Shown here: positions 45,564-53,984 of the stretch, in pieces
How the letters are laid out: each line of letters begins with the position of its first letter
Numbering within the stretch: the first letter of the stretch is position 1
DNA from: JBBRBB01 sp038206235
Lineage (GTDB): Bacteria > Bacteroidota > Bacteroidia > Chitinophagales > Chitinophagaceae
NCBI GenBank assembly: GCA_038206235.1
Contig: JBBRBB010000008.1
Coordinates: forward strand, 62,001-126,000
Direction of reading: 5' to 3'
Length of the DNA stretch: 64,000 nt
Notes under the pieces: model-generated
Database searches by the model: none
The model's input: the letters and a program-made list of their open reading frames with translations, nothing else
Told to the model about the DNA's origin: nothing
Program-made: the position numbers and the translations under genes

Positions 45564-45644
45564 TGTATAAATCTTTTTATAAAGATATTATATTCTTTAC
45601 GGATTCTCATGCTTTTGAATACAAAGGCCATCACATCTGTACAT

Positions 45645-47567
45645 TTACACCTTTCCCTTTTTTATCTCATACACAACACCAGGATCAAGCAGCGTGGTAG
45701 TGTCTCCTAAATTTGTGGTTTCGCCCTCTGCAATTTTTCTTAAAATGCGGCGCATTATTTTTCCGCTGCGTGTTTTTGGCAAGCCGCTTACAAATTGAAT
45801 TTTATCAGGCCGGGCAATAGCTCCAATAATTTTTGTAACAGTTGCTGCAATATCTTTTTTTGTTAGCTCTTCATCTGCATGTATCTTATTGAAAATAACG
45901 TAAGCATAAATGCCCTGTCCTTTTATTTCATGAGGATAGCCAACTACAGCACTCTCTATAACACCTGCATGCATATTGATTGCATTTTCTACTTCTGCTG
46001 TGCCAATACGATGCCCGCTAACATTCAGCACGTCATCCACTCGGCCTGTAATGCGATAAAATTCATTTTCATCTCTCAACGCTCCATCGCCTGTGAAATA
46101 TAAATTTTCATACGTAGCAAAATAATTTTGGCGGCAGCGTTCATGGTCACCGTAGGTAGTTCTTATGATTGATGGCCAGGGTGCTTGCATACACAAATTT
46201 CCTCTGGCAACACCATCTTCTGCCGGTTTTATTTCTTTTCCGCTTTCATCAACCAGCAAGGGTTGAATTCCCGGCATTGGAAGCGTTGCCCAGCCTGGTT
46301 TTGATGGTGTTACTCCTGCGAGGTTTGAAATTAATATCCCCCCCGTTTCTGTTTGCCACCACGTATCAACTATCGGGCAATTTTTCTTACCAACATTTTC
46401 ATTGTACCAATGCCATGCTTCTTCATTTATTGGCTCACCAACTGTGCCCAGCACTTTCAGCGAAGACAAAATTTTTCCCTGCAAAGGCTCTAAACCAAAG
46501 CCCATCAAACTTCTTATTGCCGTGGGAGCAGTATAAAGAATATTCACTTTGTATTTATCTACAATCTCCCAGAAGCGTCCCGCATCGGGCCATGTTGGAA
46601 TTCCCTCAAACATTAATACAGTAGCGCCAGCGCTTAAAGGTCCATACACAATATAGCTGTGCCCTGTTACCCATCCAATATCTGCGGTGCAGAAAAAAAT
46701 ATCTCCCTGCTCATACTGAAATACATTTACAAAAGTGTAGTTGGTATAAACCATATACCCTGCACAACTATGCACTACTCCTTTTGGCTTTCCGGTAGAG
46801 CCCGAAGTATATAAAATAAAGAGCGGGTCTTCAGCATCCATTTCTTCTGCGGTGCATTCCATCACGTTTAAGGCTTCCACTTTTTTTATTTCATCTTCCC
46901 ACCAAATATCTCTTCCTGTAATCATAGAAACAGGTGTGCGGGTTCTTGCAGCAACAATCACTTTTTTTACAAAGTGGCAAGTTACCAGCGCTTCATCAAT
47001 CACCGTTTTTAAAGGAATATCTTTTGCGCCGCGAAACGCACCATCGCAAGTAATTATATATTCGGCCTGTGCATCCTGCAAACGGTCAGCAATACTTTGT
47101 GCAGAAAAACCACCGAAGATAACAGAATGAATAGCGCCAATTCTTGCGCAGGCTAATACAGCGATTGCAAGCTCTGGTATCATTCCCATATAGATGCAAA
47201 CTCTATCGCCTTTTGCTACACCATTATTATATAACACATTTGCAAACTGGCAAACTTTGAAATGCAATTCCCTGTAAGTGAGTACACGGTTGTATTCCTG
47301 CGGGTCATTGGGTTCCCAAATTATAGCGGGTGTATTACCAAGCTTATCGAGATGCCTGTCTAAACAATTCTCTGTAATATTCAGCTTTGCGCCTTTGAAC
47401 CATTCAACTTTAGGCTCTTTGAAATTCCAGATCAACACTTCATCATGTTTTTTTCTCCAACTGAAATGTTTTGCAATGTTTCCCCAAAAGCCTTCGGGGT
47501 CTTCAATGCTTTTTTTGTATTCCCTATAATATTGTTCTAATGATTTTATTTGATAAGGATAAGACAT
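45645..47567 (-). CDS. acs: Acetyl-CoA synthetase
   Basis: A 640-residue AMP-forming acetate-CoA ligase. The AMP-binding P-loop LYTSGSTGKPKGVVHS, the acetate-pocket segment DTWWQTETGGILISN and YFTGDGALRDE are intact. The C-terminal TRSGKIMRRILRKI carries the lysine whose acetylation controls Acs. It activates acetate for the TCA cycle and biosynthesis. A near-consensus -7 box (TATCTTTT) lies upstream on the minus strand. Confidence 0.97.
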   Translation of the reverse strand: MSYPYQIKSLEQYYREYKKSIEDPEGFWGNIAKHFSWRKKHDEVLIWNFKEPKVEWFKGAKLNITENCLDRHLDKLGNTPAIIWEPNDPQEYNRVLTYRELHFKVCQFANVLYNNGVAKGDRVCIYMGMIPELAIAVLACARIGAIHSVIFGGFSAQSIADRLQDAQAEYIITCDGAFRGAKDIPLKTVIDEALVTCHFVKKVIVAARTRTPVSMITGRDIWWEDEIKKVEALNVMECTAEEMDAEDPLFILYTSGSTGKPKGVVHSCAGYMVYTNYTFVNVFQYEQGDIFFCTADIGWVTGHSYIVYGPLSAGATVLMFEGIPTWPDAGRFWEIVDKYKVNILYTAPTAIRSLMGFGLEPLQGKILSSLKVLGTVGEPINEEAWHWYNENVGKKNCPIVDTWWQTETGGILISNLAGVTPSKPGWATLPMPGIQPLLVDESGKEIKPAEDGVARGNLCMQAPWPSIIRTTYGDHERCRQNYFATYENLYFTGDGALRDENEFYRITGRVDDVLNVSGHRIGTAEVENAINMHAGVIESAVVGYPHEIKGQGIYAYVIFNKIHADEELTKKDIAATVTKIIGAIARPDKIQFVSGLPKTRSGKIMRRILRKIAEGETTNLGDTTTLLDPGVVYEIKKGKV

Positions 47568-47661
47568 AACAGATATTTTTTTGAAAAGATAAATTTAGTT
47601 AAACATCTTAAATTTTAAGAAGCGTTTGCTTTTTATTGTAACCTTACTATTGTTCATCTGC

Positions 47662-47669
47662 TATCTTTG
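47662..47669 (+). promoter_or_regulatory. -7 box of gldA promoter
   Basis: TATCTTTG matches TAnnTTTG exactly, 14 bases before the ATG. TTG at 47636-47638 is a possible -33 element. Confidence 0.55.
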
Positions 47670-47683
47670 AAAAAATTACTTTA

Positions 47684-48592
47684 ATGTCAATCGAGGTTAA
47701 AAACCTGATTAAAATATACGGCTCGCAAAAAGCTGTAAACAATATTTCATTCACGATTAATAAAGGCGAGGTTGTTGGTTTTCTTGGCCCAAACGGTGCA
47801 GGCAAAAGCACTACTATTAAAATGATTACAGGTTATTTGCAGCCCGATGAAGGTGAAGTACATGTATGCGGACTCAATGTAAAAACTCAACCCCTTGAAG
47901 TAAAAAGAAAAATTGGCTACCTGCCCGAATCTAATCCATTGTATTATGATATGTATGTGCGGGAATATCTGGAGTTTATTGCAGGCGTACATGCAATCGG
48001 CAATAAACAATTGGCAATTAATAAAGCAATTGAGTTAACAGGATTGAGTTTAGAAAGAAAGAAGAAAATAGGACAATTATCAAAAGGATATAAGCAACGT
48101 GTGGGTCTTGCAGCATCTTTAATTCATAACCCTGAAGTATTAATATTAGATGAGCCCACCAGCGGGCTTGACCCCAATCAAATCATTGAAATAAGAAATG
48201 TAATTAAAGAGGAGGGGAGAAACAAAACAATATTATTTTCATCGCACATTTTGCAGGAGGTGCAGGCAATATGCGACCGTGTTCTTATTATTAATAAAGG
48301 GGGGCTGATTACAGATGATACATTAAATAATTTGAAGCAAAATGCAGAAGCAGATAAAATTAAAGTTCGATTTAAGGAAACGATAAATGCAGAATGGCTG
48401 CAGCATTTGCCGCTCGTAAAAAATGTTTCAGATTTGGGTGGTAACACATGGTTGGTTGCATCAAATGATTCTGCAGAAGTGCGTAAGCAATTATTTCAAT
48501 TAGCTATTCAGCATAATCTTAATATTATTTCATTGCAAAATGAAGAGAGTAACCTCGAAGAAATATTTCGTTCTTTAACAAAGACTGATTGA
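47684..48592 (+). CDS. gldA: Gliding-motility-type ABC transporter ATP-binding protein GldA
   Basis: A 302-residue ABC ATPase. Walker A is GPNGAGKST, the signature is LSKGYKQRVGLAASL, Walker B is LILDEPTSGLDPNQ, and the H-loop is SSHILQE. Overall sequence and length fit GldA, which pairs with GldF and GldG in Bacteroidota gliding or envelope transport. Those partners are not in the window, so gliding itself cannot be concluded. Confidence 0.88.
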   Translation: MSIEVKNLIKIYGSQKAVNNISFTINKGEVVGFLGPNGAGKSTTIKMITGYLQPDEGEVHVCGLNVKTQPLEVKRKIGYLPESNPLYYDMYVREYLEFIAGVHAIGNKQLAINKAIELTGLSLERKKKIGQLSKGYKQRVGLAASLIHNPEVLILDEPTSGLDPNQIIEIRNVIKEEGRNKTILFSSHILQEVQAICDRVLIINKGGLITDDTLNNLKQNAEADKIKVRFKETINAEWLQHLPLVKNVSDLGGNTWLVASNDSAEVRKQLFQLAIQHNLNIISLQNEESNLEEIFRSLTKTD

Positions 48593-48723
48593 AAGTTGTA
48601 ATGAGATTAAAATATAACATACAGAAAGCCACAAAGTTTTCGTTGCTCGGCAACACCAAAGCCCCTCATTCTTTAATGCTGTTTTGCACTCTGTGGTTTC
48701 TGCAGTTATAAAAAGTTATCAGC

Positions 48724-49314
48724 TTACAATTCTGTAATCTGAATTCTTATATCATGCGGCGCTGCTTCATCACCGCCGAAATAGGGATATAGCTTATACC
48801 GCGAATATTTTCCTGAACAATTTCTGGGCAATTCAGCAATTTTACCGTTCACTTCAAACTGATAAGAAGAACTTAAGCACGTAATGCGGCAATGTATCAC
48901 ACTGTCAATGTCAGCCGTTGTTATCTCCGTGTAAATCATTTCACCGTTATTGTGCACAAATGCAAAAATTCGCAATGAATCATTGCTCCATCGCCATCCT
49001 ATTCTTGCACTATTTTCGAGATGATGCGTGCCGCAATCAGAAAATCCGTATAATTTATTTATATCGTTTTGATTTGATGTATTAGTCAGGGTGTATATAC
49101 ATGAACTGTCAAACACTGCATCAAAAATAATTGCACTCACACTTGTAAACACAGTAGGGTTAGGCTTTGAATAATGTTGTCCCTGTTTAATAAGATAGGT
49201 TACAGGCTTTCCGTTTTTTTCAGTAACAGCAGTTTGCTGCTGCTCATCTTTTGTACAAACAACATTAACAAGGGAAATAAAAAATAGCGAGGCAAGAAAA
49301 AATGGTTTCTTCAT
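48724..49314 (-). CDS. Exported hypothetical protein, Bacteroidota-type
   Basis: A 196-residue protein with an export signal at the N-terminus (possible lipobox NVVC near residue 20). The body is beta-rich with GFSDCGTHHLENSARIGWRW and a C-terminal YKLYPYFGGDEAAPHDIRIQI block. I have an impression of a conserved Bacteroidota family of unknown function but cannot name it. The beta-sandwich look suggests a carbohydrate-binding or lectin-like fold; this is only an inference. Confidence 0.75.
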   Translation of the reverse strand: MKKPFFLASLFFISLVNVVCTKDEQQQTAVTEKNGKPVTYLIKQGQHYSKPNPTVFTSVSAIIFDAVFDSSCIYTLTNTSNQNDINKLYGFSDCGTHHLENSARIGWRWSNDSLRIFAFVHNNGEMIYTEITTADIDSVIHCRITCLSSSYQFEVNGKIAELPRNCSGKYSRYKLYPYFGGDEAAPHDIRIQITEL

Positions 49315-49346
49315 AGTTGGTTCTAATATTGGATAATCTTAATAAA

Positions 49347-49375
49347 CAAAGAAAAAGCCTGCAATACAGGCTTAA
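49347..49375 (-). terminator. Terminator of the rfbD-asd unit
   Basis: AAGCCTG and CAGGCTT form a 7-bp stem with a 5-base loop. The minus strand continues TTTTTCTTTGTTT. It lies about 65 bases after the asd stop. Confidence 0.75.
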
Positions 49376-49438
49376 TCGTGTATATATACGGATAAAAAAG
49401 AAAAAGGTTTATTGAATCAGTAAAAATAATTAAGAGTC

Positions 49439-50428
49439 TCACAATAATTTTTTATTAAGCAGGTATTCCGCAATCTGCACCGCATTGGTTGCTGCGCCTT
49501 TTCGCAGGTTATCGCTAACAATCCACATATTTAAAGTATTGGGTTGTGTTTCATCGCGGCGCAATCTGCCTACAAAAACTTCATCTTTCTCATGCGCCCA
49601 TAAAGGCATAGGATATATTTGCTGAGAAAAATCATCCTGTACAACTACACCCGGTGTGTTATTGAGAAGATCCTTCACTTCGTTCAGGTCAAAATCTTTT
49701 TCAAATTCAATATTTACACTTTCGCTATGCCCGCCAATTACAGGTATGCGAACGGTAGTTGCAGTAAGGCGTATAGAATCATCTCTTAGTATTTTTCTTG
49801 TTTCATTCACCATTTTCATTTCTTCTTTTGTATATCCATTGTCAAGAAAAATATCAATCTGCGGAATTGCGTTTAAATCAATTTGATATTTATAAGCCAT
49901 TTCTCCCTGTACATTTTTTCTTTCATTAAATAATTGGTCAACTGCTTTTTTGCCTGTACCCGAAACACTTTGGTAAGTGCTCACTACAATTCTTTTTATA
50001 GTATATTTTTTATGCAGCGGATGTAAAGCCATCACCATCTGAATAGTTGAGCAATTTGGGTTGGCAATAACTTTATCCTCTGCGGTTAGCACATCAGCAT
50101 TTATTTCAGGAACAATTAATTTATTTGCAGCATTCATTCTCCATGCGCTTGAGTTATCAATCACAGTAATACCTGCATCAGCAAATTTTGGCGCCCATTC
50201 CAAAGAAGTGTTTTCCCCTGCGGAAAACAATGCTAATGCGGGTTTTGCAGCAATGGCATCGAGCATGCTTATCACTTTATATGCAGTGCCTTTAAATTCT
50301 ATTTCTTTTCCAATGGATTTTTCAGAGGCCACCGGAATTAATTCGGTTACAGGAAAATTTCTTTCTGCCAATACCTGCAGCATTTTTGTTCCTACCAAAC
50401 CTGTGGCGCCTGCAACTGCTACTTTCAT
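49439..50428 (-). CDS. asd: Aspartate-semialdehyde dehydrogenase
   Basis: A 329-residue enzyme that reduces aspartyl phosphate to aspartate semialdehyde for lysine, threonine, methionine and diaminopimelate synthesis. The NADP fold starts VAVAGATGLVGTKML. The catalytic Cys is in IANPNCSTIQM and the His in VIGGHSESVN. The start is the ATG at 50428, which overlaps the upstream rfbD stop by four bases (ATGA); a longer frame from 50476 would run into rfbD. Confidence 0.95.
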   Translation of the reverse strand: MKVAVAGATGLVGTKMLQVLAERNFPVTELIPVASEKSIGKEIEFKGTAYKVISMLDAIAAKPALALFSAGENTSLEWAPKFADAGITVIDNSSAWRMNAANKLIVPEINADVLTAEDKVIANPNCSTIQMVMALHPLHKKYTIKRIVVSTYQSVSGTGKKAVDQLFNERKNVQGEMAYKYQIDLNAIPQIDIFLDNGYTKEEMKMVNETRKILRDDSIRLTATTVRIPVIGGHSESVNIEFEKDFDLNEVKDLLNNTPGVVVQDDFSQQIYPMPLWAHEKDEVFVGRLRRDETQPNTLNMWIVSDNLRKGAATNAVQIAEYLLNKKLL

Positions 50429-51357
50429 AAAACTTGTTTTATTTTCTCCAAACATTCTTTCAAACTTTCTCTCCAATTTTTTAAATCAATATTAAAAGCC
50501 TTAATTATTTTCTCTTTGCTTAAAACAGAATAAGCAGGTCTTTTTGCAGGTGTAGGATAAGCTAATGTTGGTACAGGATGAATTTCACAAGAAAACTTTT
50601 TTATATCTCTTATTGCGCAAGCAAAATCGTACCACGTAATTGCGCCATCGTTGCTGAAGTGGAAGACGTTTCTCGTTTCCAGTTTCTCGTTTCTCGTTAA
50701 TTGCTCACTGCCGGCTGCCCACTGCCAACTGAAAACTGAAAACTGAAAACTGCAAACTATCTTCATCACTGCATCTGCCAAATCTTTTGCATAAGTGGGG
50801 CAACCAATTTGGTCGTTTACAACATTAAGTTCTTTTCGCTCATTCATTAAACGAAGCATCGTTTTTACAAAGTTATTTCCATAACTGCTGTACAGCCACG
50901 AAGCACGGATAATAGTGGTTTCAAAATTATTTTTCAATGCAAGCTCTTCGCCCATCCACTTTGTATAGCCATAATAATTTACAGGACACGTTTTATCTTC
51001 TTCTGTATAAGGCTTATTTGCTGTGCCATCAAATACATAATCAGTAGAGATATGAATGAGCTGGGTTTTGTATTCTTTGCAAAGCATTGCAATATTGCCA
51101 ACAGCTTCTGCATTTATTTTGTAAGCATTTTCTTTATCTGTTTCTGCTTTATCAACGGCTGTATAAGCGGCGCAATTAATGAAATATGTTGGTTGATGTT
51201 TTTGAAATGATTCTTCAACAAGAGTAAAATCACTTATATCTAATTCATCTTTTGAGTAAAAATAAAAATCGAATTGAGGATGTAAAGAAGCAAGAGCCTG
51301 AAGCTCTCTGCCAAGCTGGCCATTTTTACCTGAAACTATAATAAGAGGCGATGACAT
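50425..51357 (-). CDS. rfbD: dTDP-4-dehydrorhamnose reductase with an in-frame repeat insert
   Basis: A 310-residue short-chain reductase for the last step of dTDP-L-rhamnose synthesis. The NAD(P) motif is GKNGQLGREL, the catalytic Y-x-x-x-K is in YYGYTKWMGE and substrate residues are in HFSNDGAITWYDFA. Between VMKIV and VFHFSND (residues about 201-233), where relatives have a short loop, a tandem-repeat array is translated (ends NEKLETRN). The frame is intact, so the enzyme could fold with an added loop. Confidence 0.92.
   Translation of the reverse strand: MSSPLIIVSGKNGQLGRELQALASLHPQFDFYFYSKDELDISDFTLVEESFQKHQPTYFINCAAYTAVDKAETDKENAYKINAEAVGNIAMLCKEYKTQLIHISTDYVFDGTANKPYTEEDKTCPVNYYGYTKWMGEELALKNNFETTIIRASWLYSSYGNNFVKTMLRLMNERKELNVVNDQIGCPTYAKDLADAVMKIVCSFQFSVFSWQWAAGSEQLTRNEKLETRNVFHFSNDGAITWYDFACAIRDIKKFSCEIHPVPTLAYPTPAKRPAYSVLSKEKIIKAFNIDLKNWRESLKECLEKIKQVL
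50667..50757. repeat. Short-period tandem arrays inside rfbD
   Basis: On the coding (minus) strand the order is TTTTCAG-type units, a CAGTGGGCAGC stretch, then GAGAAAC-type units. The same two kinds of unit in the same order occur inside waaA. Confidence 0.88.
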
Positions 51358-51391
51358 TAAAAGTTTTTACTAAATTAGACGAAAGAAAAAA

Positions 51392-51610
51392 ATGACAAAA
51401 AAAGAAATCATAAACAGAAATATCGGCTTAACATTCGATTTCCTCCGCCAGGCTGTTGAAGAACCGTCAATTCTAAATAAAATTCCAAATAATTCTGTAT
51501 TGGAATTTGTAGAGAAAGATTTTTCAAAAAAAGAAAAAAATAATTCAAAAAACAAAAACGCTAAGAAAAAATATCTGCTCGTTAAATCTCAATTAGAAAT
51601 TATTAAGTAG
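51392..51610 (+). CDS. Small DUF5647-like protein
   Basis: A 72-residue protein. NIGLTFDFLRQAVEEPSILNKIPNNSVLEFVEKD resembles the short DUF5647 group (helix, P-x-x-x-x-x-I-P, then strand), followed by a Lys/Asn-rich tail. No partner gene is evident. It is the only plus-strand gene between rfbD and the UXS-like gene. Real-gene status is supported by the conserved-looking core. Confidence 0.55.
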   Translation: MTKKEIINRNIGLTFDFLRQAVEEPSILNKIPNNSVLEFVEKDFSKKEKNNSKNKNAKKKYLLVKSQLEIIK

Positions 51611-51629
51611 TTTGTCATAATTTTTTCAA

Positions 51630-52613
51630 TCATTTTCTCCTGATAAACTCTTTCGGCTGCCTGAATAGTTCTTCTTTCGGTAGTGATTTAAAATATTCGT
51701 ACGTTTTTTTCAAGCCTTCACTGCGTTCTACTTTTGGTTCCCAGCCCAGCAACTGTTTTGCTTTGGTAATATCAGGCTTGCGCTGTTTGGGGTCATCAAC
51801 AGGCAAAGGTTTATAAATAATTTTCACAGATACATTTGTCAGCTTTAAAACTTCTTCAGCAAAATCTTTCAGCGAAATTTCATTGGGGTTACCAATGTTT
51901 ACAGGCATTGCATAATCACTCAATAGCAACCTGTATATTCCTTCAATCAAATCATCTACATAACAGAAAGAACGGGTTTGGCTGCCATCACCAAACACTG
52001 TTAAGTCTTCACCACGCAATGCCTGACCAATAAATGCAGGCAGCGCTCTTCCATCATTCAAACGCATACGGGGGCCATAAGTATTAAAGATGCGAACAAT
52101 GCGTGTGTCCACACCATGATAGGTATGATAGGCCATCGTAATAGATTCCATAAAACGCTTCGCTTCATCATACACGCCACGCGGACCTACAGGATTTACA
52201 TTGCCCCAATATTCTTCCGTTTGCGGATGCACCTGCGGGTCGCCATACACTTCACTTGTTGAGGCAACCAATATTCTCGCCTTCTTATCTTTTGCCAAAC
52301 CTAAACAATTGTGTGTGCCCAATGCGCCAACCTTTAATGTTTGGATAGGAATTTTTAAATAATCAATCGGGCTGGCCGGTGAAGCAAAGTGCAAAATATA
52401 ATCAAGCTGTCCGGGAATATGAATAAACTTGGTTACATCATGATGATAATATTCAAACCCGGGCAGCGGAAATAAATGTTCAATATTGCGCAGGTCGCCG
52501 GTAATAAGATTATCCATTGCTATCACGTGATAATCTTCTTTCATAAACCGGTCGCAAAGATGCGAGCCAAGAAAACCCGCTGCTCCAGTAATTAAAACTC
52601 TTTTTTTTGGCAT
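51630..52613 (-). CDS. UDP-glucuronate decarboxylase-like sugar-nucleotide epimerase (UXS-like)
   Basis: A 327-residue extended short-chain dehydrogenase. The NAD motif is [12 protein letters not shown], the catalytic Y-x-x-x-K is [11 protein letters not shown], and [35 protein letters not shown] and [18 protein letters not shown] are the UXS signature. It probably makes UDP-xylose from UDP-glucuronate. It neighbours rfbD, a DegT aminotransferase and waaA in a loose surface-sugar group. Confidence 0.92.
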   Translation of the reverse strand: MPKKRVLITGAAGFLGSHLCDRFMKEDYHVIAMDNLITGDLRNIEHLFPLPGFEYYHHDVTKFIHIPGQLDYILHFASPASPIDYLKIPIQTLKVGALGTHNCLGLAKDKKARILVASTSEVYGDPQVHPQTEEYWGNVNPVGPRGVYDEAKRFMESITMAYHTYHGVDTRIVRIFNTYGPRMRLNDGRALPAFIGQALRGEDLTVFGDGSQTRSFCYVDDLIEGIYRLLLSDYAMPVNIGNPNEISLKDFAEEVLKLTNVSVKIIYKPLPVDDPKQRKPDITKAKQLLGWEPKVERSEGLKKTYEYFKSLPKEELFRQPKEFIRRK

Positions 52614-52685
52614 GGGATATTGTAATTATAAAGTTTTGATTGCATAAAGTTTTTAAATGTGGTCTATAAACAATACAAAAAATAT

Positions 52686-53837
52686 CTAATGGGCAAAAAC
52701 CAATTCATCTACAAACTCCAGCACCGAAGATGCAATACAATTCAACTGCTCCTCATCCATCTCGGTATGTATGGGCAATGATATTACCCGCTCTGTAAGT
52801 CTGTCGGTAATGGGCAAATTATAATTGAGACCGCCAAAGCTTTCAAACATTTTTTGCCTATGCCCAGGCACGGGATAATATATCATGCTTGGAATATTCT
52901 TTGTTGCGAGATGCCGGTGCAGTGCATCTCTGCCTGCACCTTCGAGCAGCAAAGTGTATTGATGAAACACATGCTTATTATTTTCGGCTCTGTAAGGTGT
53001 AATGATATTAGGATGATTCGCAAAAGCATTATCGTAAAAATCCGCAACGCTTCTTCTTGCAGCAATATAAATATCAAGCTGCTGCAATTTTATATTGAGC
53101 ACAGCAGCCTGTAATGTATCGAGCCGTGAATTGCATCCAACCATATCATGATAATATCTTTTGCTCTGCCCATGATTAGCAATCATTTTTAATTTGGTTG
53201 CAAGTGCATCATCATTCGTACACATCGCTCCGCCGTCGCCATAAGCTCCCAAATTCTTTGATGGAAAAAATGATGTTGTCCCTATTGTTCCGATAGTACC
53301 GGTTTTCTTTTGCGAGCCATCAGTAGAAAAATAATCGCAGCCAATAGCCTGAGCGTTGTCTTCAATCACATATAAATTATATTCTCTGGCAATTTGCATG
53401 ATGCTTTCCATATCTGCTGCCTGTCCATACAAATGCACTGGAACAATGGCTTTTGTCTTTGGCGTGATGGCTTGCCTTATGGCATCAGCCTCTATGCAAA
53501 ATGTTTTCGCATTTATTTCAACAAAAACAGGTTTTAATTTTAGTAAAGCAACAACTTCTGTGGTTGCGATGTATGTAAAAGAGGGAGTAATAACTTCATC
53601 GCCCGGTTGTAAGTTCAAAGCCATCATTGCAATCTGCAAAGCATCAGTACCATTGGCGCAGGGAATAACATGCTTTACATTCAAATATGCTGAAAGCGCT
53701 TCTGCAAATTGCTGCACAGGTTTGCCATTAATGAATGCAGCGCTTTCAAGCACTTCAATTAAAGCCGCATCAATATCTGATTTTATTTTATGATACTGTG
53801 TTTTTAAATCCACCATCTGAATGGGCCTCATCCTCAC
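52686..53837 (-). CDS. DegT/DnrJ/EryC1/StrS sugar aminotransferase
   Basis: A 383-residue PLP-dependent sugar aminotransferase. FFPSKNLGAYGDGGAM holds the cofactor lysine, CANGTDALQIAMMALN the phosphate contact and IEDNAQAIGCDY the Asp. It should aminate a nucleotide keto-sugar for a surface polysaccharide. Starts at 53837 or 53831 are both possible; the extension is two residues. Confidence 0.92.
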   Translation of the reverse strand: MRMRPIQMVDLKTQYHKIKSDIDAALIEVLESAAFINGKPVQQFAEALSAYLNVKHVIPCANGTDALQIAMMALNLQPGDEVITPSFTYIATTEVVALLKLKPVFVEINAKTFCIEADAIRQAITPKTKAIVPVHLYGQAADMESIMQIAREYNLYVIEDNAQAIGCDYFSTDGSQKKTGTIGTIGTTSFFPSKNLGAYGDGGAMCTNDDALATKLKMIANHGQSKRYYHDMVGCNSRLDTLQAAVLNIKLQQLDIYIAARRSVADFYDNAFANHPNIITPYRAENNKHVFHQYTLLLEGAGRDALHRHLATKNIPSMIYYPVPGHRQKMFESFGGLNYNLPITDRLTERVISLPIHTEMDEEQLNCIASSVLEFVDELVFAH

Positions 53838-53873
53838 ATTTTTTGAATGCGGGCAAAGCTAAGGCAAACAGAG

Positions 53874-53943
53874 GGAATTAGGAATTGGGTATTAGGAATT
53901 AGGAATTGGGTATTGGGTATTGCCTATTGCCTATTGGGTATTA
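53874..53943. repeat. Short-period tandem array, GGAATTA / GGGTATT type
   Basis: About ten 7-8 nt units (GGAATTA, GGGTATT, GCCTATT) lie upstream of waaA. Translated in the waaA frame they give a spurious GIRNWVLGIRNWVLG extension, so the waaA start must lie downstream. Confidence 0.9.
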
Positions 53944-53984
53944 CTTGCCAAAAAAATATTTACTTGCACCTTATATTTACAAAC

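Noticed and set aside
53847..53984. N-terminal extension of WaaA (GIRNWVLG repeats)
   Set aside because: It is a read-through of an intergenic array; the conserved protein begins at the ATG at 53985.
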